A DNA stretch of 6,447 nucleotides from Candidatus Pacearchaeota archaeon (lineage in GTDB: Archaea > Nanobdellota > Nanobdellia > Pacearchaeales > GW2011-AR1), in contig WAQV01000048.1 of the NCBI GenBank assembly GCA_015520065.1, forward strand, positions 1 to 6,447, given 5' to 3'. Positions 1 to 4,325 of this stretch are shown here, piece after piece (positions within the stretch are counted from its first letter, which is position 1; every line of letters starts with the position of its first letter). A program made the translations under genes and the position numbers. Under the pieces are notes generated by a model that searched no databases, was not told where the DNA came from, and saw nothing but the letters and a program-made list of their open reading frames with translations.

Positions 1-267
1 CTCAAGCAAAGAGTCCTTAGAGGTATTAAACAAAATGACTTTTGAGTGTTTAGGTCCTTTTTTGTTTTCTCTGTCATAAAAAATCAAGCAGTTCTCAATG
101 TTTCCTTTTCTCAATTTCAGCCTGCCATGGTTTGTTTTAAAGTAAACATCCGTCTGGGAATCAACTCCTATAAACCTTGCATTTTTATCTTTCAGAATGC
201 TTCTTATTAAGTCAGAATCTTGGCATTTTGCCTTTATCTCAATATTTTGATGGTTTGGATGAGACAT
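1..267 (-). CDS. CYTH-domain protein (class IV adenylate cyclase/triphosphatase family), partial
   Basis: An open frame of 89 codons starts at an ATG at 267-265 and runs off the left edge without a stop, so the C-terminal half is missing. Seen: an N-terminal NIEIKAK strand (residues 8-14), then QTDVYF (38-43), GRLKLRKG (48-55), LIFYDRE (61-67) and KGPKHS (70-75). This order is typical of the CYTH family (CyaB-type class IV adenylate cyclases and tripolyphosphate/thiamine-triphosphate hydrolases), which bind triphosphates in a beta tunnel lined by Lys, Arg and Glu. The first Glu of the classic ExExK motif is Asn here, a variant I recall from many archaeal and bacterial members. The frame starts 28 bp after the rfcS stop with no clear promoter between, and AGGAAG at 280-275 could act as ribosome binding site, so co-transcription with rfcS is likely. 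The substrate cannot be decided; many archaeal members are annotated as cyclases without proof. Confidence 0.85.
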   Translation of the reverse strand, partial: MSHPNHQNIEIKAKCQDSDLIRSILKDKNARFIGVDSQTDVYFKTNHGRLKLRKGNIENCLIFYDRENKKGPKHSKVILFNTSKDSLLE

Positions 268-274
268 TTTGATT

Positions 275-280
275 CTTCCT
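275..280 (-). promoter_or_regulatory. Possible ribosome binding site of the CYTH gene
   Basis: On the minus strand AGGAAG ends 7 nt before the ATG at 267. It can pair partly with the archaeal 16S 3' end. It fits an internal gene of a transcript, which cannot be leaderless, and supports the ATG chosen for the CYTH gene. Confidence 0.45.
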
Positions 281-295
281 GTTGAATTTAAAGGG

Positions 296-1255
296 TTAGT
301 GTTTTCCTAAGCCAGCAAGCACAAAACTTGCCAAAAGCGCTTCAAGCTGTATGAAAGGGTCGCTTCCCTCAACAATTCTGAACTCTATCTCTCCTGTTTT
401 CTCTGTAAGCCTGACTTTTATTTCTGGTTCTATTGGCAGATTCCATATCTCTTTCTGGATGGATTTAATAACATCCTGTCCTGAGATGCTTTCCTTCAGC
501 ATAATATCCAGAAGTTTTTCTCTTGCATTTTGAAAGTCCCCAGCAAGAGCATAATCAAGAACAACTCTTATGTCTTTTGGCCTTGTTGAAGAGATTACTG
601 TTGACACTAATTCAGGAGTTATCTGAGGAGATATGGTGGCAGTTGACTGCATAATGTTGATGCACCTTCTGCAATCTCCTTCACTTGCTTCATACAAAAC
701 ATCAATTGCCTCAGGAGTTATTGTAAGCCCTTCAGCAGCTGCTATTCTTTTAATTACTTTCTCTATGTCCTTTTTTTCCAGAAGCTTAAACCTGAAAATT
801 ACGCATCTTGACTGTATAGGGTCAATGATTTTGCTTGAATAATTACAGGACAAAATAAATCTACATGTTGAGGAAAAGTTCTCCATTGTACGCCTTAATG
901 CTTGCTGAGCTTCAGGAGTTAAGGCATCTGCCTCATCAAGAAAAATAACTTTGAAAGGAACATTTCCAAGAGATTTTGTCCTTGCAAAATTTTTAACTTT
1001 CTCTCTTACTACATTAATTCCTCTTTCATCACTGGCATTCAGCTCGAGATAGTTTTCTTTCCAGTCCTTTCCGTAAAGCTCTTTAACTATTATTAAAGCC
1101 AAAGTGGATTTCCCTGTTCCTGCAGGCCCTGCAAAAAGAAAATGAGGAATGTTTAAAGACTTAGTCAGCGACTCAACCCTTCTTGCAATCTCCTCCTGTC
1201 CAACCAGTTCCTCAAACTTTGTTGGCCTGTATTTTTCTGTCCAGATTTCTGTCAT
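296..1255 (-). CDS. rfcS: Replication factor C small subunit (clamp loader ATPase)
   Basis: RfcS, with the large subunit RfcL, uses ATP to open the PCNA ring and load it on primed DNA during replication and repair. The 319 residues are full length for archaeal RfcS. Seen in order: EKYRP (7-11, RFC box), Walker A GPAGTGKST (43-51), Walker B with DEAD (107-110), sensor 1 around N138, the SRC arginine-finger motif (149-151), and sensor 2 in GDCRR (193-197), followed by the helical collar domain to the C-terminus. No key residue is missing and I see no intein. The ATG at 1255 is supported by the RFC box close behind it and by a TATA box centred 26 bp upstream, which implies a leaderless mRNA. The CYTH gene follows after 28 bp and probably shares the transcript. 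The partner rfcL is not in the window. Confidence 0.97.
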   Translation of the reverse strand: MTEIWTEKYRPTKFEELVGQEEIARRVESLTKSLNIPHFLFAGPAGTGKSTLALIIVKELYGKDWKENYLELNASDERGINVVREKVKNFARTKSLGNVPFKVIFLDEADALTPEAQQALRRTMENFSSTCRFILSCNYSSKIIDPIQSRCVIFRFKLLEKKDIEKVIKRIAAAEGLTITPEAIDVLYEASEGDCRRCINIMQSTATISPQITPELVSTVISSTRPKDIRVVLDYALAGDFQNAREKLLDIMLKESISGQDVIKSIQKEIWNLPIEPEIKVRLTEKTGEIEFRIVEGSDPFIQLEALLASFVLAGLGKH

Positions 1256-1274
1256 AGATAAGATATTCTTATCT
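1256..1274. promoter_or_regulatory. Perfect 8-3-8 inverted repeat in the rfcS core promoter (candidate operator)
   Basis: AGATAAGA-TAT-TCTTATCT fills the gap between the rfcS TATA box (1277-1285) and its ATG (1255). A factor bound here would sit on the transcription start, a usual position for archaeal repressors. Because the mRNA is probably leaderless, a DNA-level rather than an RNA-hairpin role is more likely. Function is inferred from symmetry and position only; AT-rich composition makes short palindromes fairly common. Confidence 0.45.
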
Positions 1275-1276
1275 GG

Positions 1277-1285
1277 CTTATAAAG
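1277..1285 (-). promoter_or_regulatory. TATA box of rfcS
   Basis: CTTTATAAG on the minus strand, centred at 1281, is 26 bp from the A of the rfcS ATG. Archaeal TATA boxes are centred about 26 bp before the transcription start, so transcription should begin at or next to the start codon. Confidence 0.7.
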
Positions 1286-1291
1286 TTTATT

Positions 1292-1310
1292 ATTATAAAT
1301 GATTTATAAT
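1292..1310. repeat. Perfect 9-1-9 AT-only inverted repeat upstream of rfcS
   Basis: ATTATAAAT-G-ATTTATAAT reads as a TATA-like element on both strands. It lies just upstream of the rfcS TATA box, between rfcS and the eL41 gene. It could be a second regulatory site or an alternative bidirectional TATA element. In AT-rich intergenic DNA it may also be chance. Confidence 0.4.
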
Positions 1311-1321
1311 GCAAAACCTGA

Positions 1322-1340
1322 TGAAAATAAAAATCAAAAT
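1322..1340 (-). terminator. T-rich tract downstream of eL41 (likely terminator)
   Basis: About 40-58 nt after the eL41 stop the minus strand reads ATTTTGATTTTTATTTTCA. Archaeal RNA polymerase terminates intrinsically at oligo-T runs without needing a hairpin. The tract lies before the rfcS promoter, where termination of a one-gene transcript would be expected. Inference from position and composition. Confidence 0.45.
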
Positions 1341-1379
1341 ACCTAACATACCTGAGATAGAACTCAAAATGTAGAAGAA

Positions 1380-1496
1380 TTATTTGCTTCTCGCTCTTCT
1401 TAGCTTTCTCTTATGCTTCTCTTTTCTAAGTCTCTTTCTCTGCCACTTCCAACGCATCTGTCTTTTCTTTTTCCAACGCCTTGACGATCTCTTCAT
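1380..1496 (-). CDS. rpl41e: Large-subunit ribosomal protein eL41 (L41e), 38 codons
   Basis: eL41 is one of the smallest ribosomal proteins, a single basic helix in the large subunit close to the subunit interface. From Met14 the frame encodes 25 residues, exactly the length of eukaryotic eL41, beginning MRWKWQRKR and ending RARSK. By my alignment with the human protein from memory, 14 of 25 positions agree, with no gaps. About 60% of the 38 residues are Lys or Arg. I chose the upstream ATG at 1496 because a strong GGAGGT (1506-1501) lies 5 nt before it; this adds a 13-residue basic extension. The internal ATG at 1457 would give the canonical 25-residue form but has no SD. A TATA box at 1539-1548 gives the gene its own promoter. 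It is divergent from the repeat-protein gene, with 146 bp between them. Confidence 0.88.
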   Translation of the reverse strand: MKRSSRRWKKKRQMRWKWQRKRLRKEKHKRKLRRARSK

Positions 1497-1500
1497 TTAA

Positions 1501-1506
1501 ACCTCC
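1501..1506 (-). promoter_or_regulatory. Strong Shine-Dalgarno of eL41
   Basis: GGAGGT on the minus strand, 4-5 nt before the ATG at 1496, is nearly the full complement of the archaeal 16S 3' end. It decides the start codon in favour of the 38-codon form. No other gene in the window has an SD this good. Confidence 0.8.
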
Positions 1507-1538
1507 AAAACTGAAACTAATAAAATTTAGAGGAATTG

Positions 1539-1548
1539 CTTTATAAAG
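1539..1548 (-). promoter_or_regulatory. TATA box of eL41
   Basis: The palindrome CTTTATAAAG is centred between 1543 and 1544. It predicts a transcription start near 1517, hence a leader of about 20 nt that just contains the SD. The element matches the rfcS TATA box (CTTTATAAG). Confidence 0.65.
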
Positions 1549-1613
1549 TTTTTTCTTGATATTGTAAGCTTATGAAGCAGTGTTCTATGATTAGAAAATT
1601 ATTAAAGAAATAA

Positions 1614-1620
1614 TTATAAA
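1614..1620 (+). promoter_or_regulatory. TATA box of the repeat-protein gene
   Basis: TTATAAA is centred at 1617, exactly 26 bp before the ATG at 1643, which predicts a leaderless transcript. No SD-like sequence is seen before that ATG, in agreement. This supports the start chosen for the 487-residue protein. Confidence 0.6.
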
Positions 1621-1642
1621 CAGTAAGAAATTCTGTTAAGCC

Positions 1643-3106
1643 ATGGAGTCAGATGGAGTGCAAATCTACATAAAAAAGATACAAGAGTACTGCAAGTTAA
1701 GAAAAATGGAGTTGCCTTGGAGTATGGTTCTAGATATAGCTGCAGAAATGATGCTCAATCCTGATATTGATGTAAGAAAGGCTATCAGAAATGTTAGAAA
1801 ATTAAATAAAATATCTCCAATATCCTTAAATGCTCCAACCAGCTACGATGACAGACCTCTTATTGAAAAAATAGATTCCTCTGCCTATAATAAAAAAAAG
1901 AAAGAGAAGACAAGAAAGTTTAAGATAAATCTCGAAGATTACCTGCTTCAAATATCTCCTGAAAGAAGAGATTTTATAAAAGGATTATTGGAAAAGCAGC
2001 TTTCATCTATGGAGGAAATTATAGCAGACCTCTCTCCACTTACTCTCGAAGACAGAGTAAAGGAATGGGAAACCGGGTCACTAAAAAAAGGTAAGATGCC
2101 TAGAGAAGAATATGAAAAAGAGTTTATAGTTTTTTTAAAAGACTATGTGATGAAAAAAAGAGTTGATTACTTAACATCTATTGTTGGGAAAGAGAATATT
2201 GGAAAGATAAAATCAAAGTATAGAAACCTGTTTCCAATACAGACAATGAAAAGAAATTATGCTTTTCTTAAGAAAATAGGACTAGAAGATAGTAAGATTG
2301 CATGGCAGCCTGGTCTGCTTGGAACGAGTGAAGAGAAAATTAAATGTAATTACAAAAAGTTGAAAGAGTTGGGGTTGAGGGATGATAAGATTGTATCTCA
2401 AGCTCATTTGCTTGGGATGAATCCAGAGAGTGTTGAGAGAAATTATCGGAAGTTGAAGGATTTAGGGTTGAGTGATAGAAAAATTGCTACATTAGCTCAT
2501 TTGCTTGGGATGAATCCAGAGAGTGTTGAGAGAAATTATCGGAAGTTGAAGGATTTAGGGTTGAGTGATAGAAAAATTGCATCGCAAGCTTATCTGCTTA
2601 CGAGGAGTCAAGAGAGTATTGAAAGGAATTATAGGTTACTAAAGAGATTTGGACTAAAAGATAGTAAAATTGCTACATTAGCTCATTTGCTTGGAAGGAA
2701 TCCCAAGAGTATTGAAAGAAACTATCAACATCATGTTAGATTATTAAGAAACGATTATAGAGATAGAAGTTCTGGGAGAGATTTACTACTTGATCAGGCA
2801 CAATTATTAGGAATACCTAAAGAAACAATAGAAGCGAATATTCAGTACTTGTCTTACCTTGAAATTAAGTATAAAGCAAATCTCTTAGGAACAAATCCTC
2901 AAACAAAAAGAAAAAAAATGGCTTGGATGTTGAGAGAGTTATTTGATTATAGAGAGGTTCCGCAGCAGGAAAAGAGAAAAGTTATAGACAAGCTATATGA
3001 TTTTGTCAGAGATGACTATTCATTGTTAGCTAGGTCTTTAGCTTCACTAGAAAAAAATAAAAATAAATTAAGAAAGAAGGTGCAGAACTACATTAATTCT
3101 ACTTAG
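1643..3106 (+). CDS. Basic protein with mTERF-like 31-residue helical repeats, function unknown
   Basis: I do not recognise a named family. The 487 residues are rich in Lys and Arg, with no signal peptide or membrane helix, so the protein is probably cytoplasmic. Residues 1-60 form a predicted helical head; 80-95 is a Lys-rich linker; 96-173 is helical and charged. Five units of exactly 31 residues start at N205, N236, N267, N298 and N329, with consensus N-Y-x-x-L-K-x-L-G-L-x-D-x-K-I-A-x-x-A-x-L-L-G-x-x-x-E-S-I-E-R. A degenerate unit precedes them (174-204), and a 39-residue unit (360-398) and a partial unit (399-425) follow. Two helices per unit, with a conserved GL turn and LLG, resemble mitochondrial transcription termination factor (mTERF) repeats; unit 1 even keeps the mTERF-like Pro (QPGLL, 222-226). 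A nucleic-acid-binding solenoid is therefore a reasonable inference, not a demonstrated function. Its stop overlaps the trpS stop. The repeats favour TTG for Leu. Confidence 0.93.
   Translation: MESDGVQIYIKKIQEYCKLRKMELPWSMVLDIAAEMMLNPDIDVRKAIRNVRKLNKISPISLNAPTSYDDRPLIEKIDSSAYNKKKKEKTRKFKINLEDYLLQISPERRDFIKGLLEKQLSSMEEIIADLSPLTLEDRVKEWETGSLKKGKMPREEYEKEFIVFLKDYVMKKRVDYLTSIVGKENIGKIKSKYRNLFPIQTMKRNYAFLKKIGLEDSKIAWQPGLLGTSEEKIKCNYKKLKELGLRDDKIVSQAHLLGMNPESVERNYRKLKDLGLSDRKIATLAHLLGMNPESVERNYRKLKDLGLSDRKIASQAYLLTRSQESIERNYRLLKRFGLKDSKIATLAHLLGRNPKSIERNYQHHVRLLRNDYRDRSSGRDLLLDQAQLLGIPKETIEANIQYLSYLEIKYKANLLGTNPQTKRKKMAWMLRELFDYREVPQQEKRKVIDKLYDFVRDDYSLLARSLASLEKNKNKLRKKVQNYINST
2255..2719 (+). 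repeat. Five in-frame 93-bp tandem repeats inside the helical-repeat gene
   Basis: Each period is exactly 31 codons. Bases 2401-2487 and 2494-2580 are identical (87 bp), and 2480-2508 equals 2666-2694 (29 bp, offset two periods). The outer units have diverged at DNA level. The pattern points to recent duplication or gene conversion within an older array. Degenerate units extend it at protein level to about 2162-2917. Confidence 0.95.
3051..3072 (-). terminator. T-rich tract downstream of trpS (likely terminator)
   Basis: The minus strand carries a T-rich run (three T-tracts broken by single A or AA) beginning about 31 nt after the trpS stop. It lies inside the last codons of the convergent repeat gene, where it appears as a Lys/Asn-rich stretch (residues 471-476). 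Position and composition fit an archaeal oligo-T terminator; Lys/Asn coding bias alone could also create it. Confidence 0.4.
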
Positions 3107-4224
3107 ATAGCGTAAACAAAATCCTTAATCATCTTCTTTGCTTTTTCACGCCTTTTCTGGTGTTCTGCAAGGAAAGCATTAATCTTATCTATTAATATTT
3201 TCTTTAATTCTGAGGTAAGCATCCTGCCAGATTTATAATCATTATAGATTTGTTCAAGTTTCTTGTCATCAGGTTCGAAAAACATTCTCAAATACTGAAA
3301 GGAAACATCAATGTCAGGATTTCCTCCATACTTTCTGTGTTCTTCAATTGTCGGCTGGCCTCCTGAAAAAGCGTATTTATTGATTTTTCTTTTAACCTCT
3401 TCAGGAGTGTCTGTTAAGGATATATAAGAAGTCTTATCACTGCTTGACATTTTCCCTCCTTTCAGTCCGGGAAAAAACATATGGTATGTGGAACTTATCT
3501 GTATAAATTTGTAATCCTTAAATCTTTGAGAGATATCTCTTGCTATTCTTATATGAGGGTCTTGGTCTACCCCTACTGGAATTAAAACAGGGATTCTGCC
3601 CTCAAATTCTGGAAGCTGAGGGTGAAACATATCTGCAGCCTGCAGAAGAGAAGCGTTCATCTTTCCAGGAGTAATATCGCCATAAACTGCCTTAAACTCG
3701 CTAAAAGTAGCATACCTAGAGAAATTAGATGCAAGTCTGTAATATGCGTTTGATTTTTTAGCATTATCAGACCTTTCACTTTGAAAATAAAAATCGCAGT
3801 TTTCAGGCTTCAACCCTAAAGCAATGTAGTTCAATAAATACTGCTCAATAGCAATCTTTCGCAATTCACTCAAAGTGAGTTTTCTCGTATTGTAGGCCTC
3901 AAGGTCAGCAACAGCAATATACAACTTAGCCCCCAACTTCTGGTAAAATATCATCTGTTGTGCAACAATCATATGACCTAAATGAAACTCTCCAGAAGGC
4001 ATTAGTCCTGTCATCATAACAAACTTCTTTCCTTCTTTAATTGCATCCAGAATCCTTTTGAAATCTCTGTGCGCAAAGACTATCTTCCTTCTAAATAAGA
4101 GGTTTTCATTAAACGCGTCAGGAAGCTCTGGCAGAGGTTTTATCCCAAACTCCTTAATCAGCCTTTCATAGTCTATATCTCCTGAAACTTCCCAAGGGGT
4201 TACTTGCATTGACTTTTTAGACAT
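3103..4224 (-). CDS. trpS: Tryptophanyl-tRNA synthetase, archaeal/eukaryotic type
   Basis: A class I aminoacyl-tRNA synthetase that charges tRNA-Trp with tryptophan in the cytoplasm. The 373 residues are normal for the archaeal enzyme. Seen: the N-terminal TPWEVSGDIDYERLIKEFG block (9-27) typical of archaeal/eukaryotic TrpRS; the HIGH motif as HLGH (81-84) after PSGEF; GVDQDPH (218-224); the KMSKS loop as KMSSS (258-262); and the TrpRS-specific AFSGG (285-289), followed by EEHRKYGGN (294-302) and DVSFQYL. These separate it from TyrRS, which shares the fold. The ATG at 4224 fits the conserved N-terminus and a TATA box centred 26 bp upstream. The gene is divergent from the membrane-protein gene (101 bp between) and convergent with the repeat gene; the two stop codons overlap by 3 bases. 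Confidence 0.97.
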   Translation of the reverse strand: MSKKSMQVTPWEVSGDIDYERLIKEFGIKPLPELPDAFNENLLFRRKIVFAHRDFKRILDAIKEGKKFVMMTGLMPSGEFHLGHMIVAQQMIFYQKLGAKLYIAVADLEAYNTRKLTLSELRKIAIEQYLLNYIALGLKPENCDFYFQSERSDNAKKSNAYYRLASNFSRYATFSEFKAVYGDITPGKMNASLLQAADMFHPQLPEFEGRIPVLIPVGVDQDPHIRIARDISQRFKDYKFIQISSTYHMFFPGLKGGKMSSSDKTSYISLTDTPEEVKRKINKYAFSGGQPTIEEHRKYGGNPDIDVSFQYLRMFFEPDDKKLEQIYNDYKSGRMLTSELKKILIDKINAFLAEHQKRREKAKKMIKDFVYAI

Positions 4225-4240
4225 AGATAAATAAGCCTTA

Positions 4241-4257
4241 AATCTTTTTTAAAGATT
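4241..4257. promoter_or_regulatory. 7-3-7 inverted repeat over the trpS TATA box
   Basis: AATCTTT-TTT-AAAGATT covers the TATA-like element of trpS. It may be an operator overlapping the TBP site, or simply an A/T-run coincidence. I see no leader-type tryptophan control, which the predicted leaderless mRNA would exclude in any case. Confidence 0.3.
4247..4253 (-). promoter_or_regulatory. TATA box of trpS
   Basis: TTTAAAA on the minus strand, centred at 4250, is 26 bp from the trpS ATG, the same spacing as for rfcS and the repeat gene. It predicts a leaderless transcript. The bases before the ATG (TTATCT) are the same as before the rfcS ATG. Confidence 0.55.
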
Positions 4258-4288
4258 ACTAGCAAAAATGCTTTGAAACACAAGAATA

Positions 4289-4296
4289 TTTATAAA
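4289..4296 (+). promoter_or_regulatory. TATA box of the membrane-protein gene
   Basis: TTTATAAA is centred 33 bp before the ATG at 4326. It predicts a transcription start near 4319 and a leader of only about 7 nt. AGGG at 4318-4321 would then lie at the very 5' end of the mRNA and is unlikely to work as a normal SD. Confidence 0.6.
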
Positions 4297-4325
4297 CAAT
4301 AATTCTCTATTTTAGACAGGGAAAA

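Noticed and set aside
351..842. Two plus-strand open frames of 60 and 69 codons
   Set aside because: Antisense to rfcS, whose protein is well conserved over the whole stretch; no independent coding signal.
1318..1355. Possible C/D-box sRNA: CTGATGA at 1318-1324 and CTGA at 1352-1355
   Set aside because: The C box lacks the purine at its first position, the spacing is too long for a normal guide, and no C'/D' pair or terminal stem is visible.
1321..1374. Plus-strand 17-codon frame (begins MKIKIKIPNI) with a TATA-like element about 25 bp upstream
   Set aside because: Its Lys/Ile start is what the T-rich terminator of eL41 looks like on the other strand, and it is too short to support without conservation or RNA data.
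1597..1615. AATTATT/AATAATT inverted repeat upstream of the repeat-gene TATA box
   Set aside because: Made only of A and T in a very AT-rich intergenic stretch; not convincing beyond chance.
2255..2719. CRISPR array
   Set aside because: The 93-bp periodic repeats are in-frame coding units with no spacers; periodicity is 31 codons and differences follow protein positions.
3103..4224. Tyrosyl-tRNA synthetase
   Set aside because: The TPWEVSG start, AFSGG and EEHRxxGGN blocks are specific to TrpRS.
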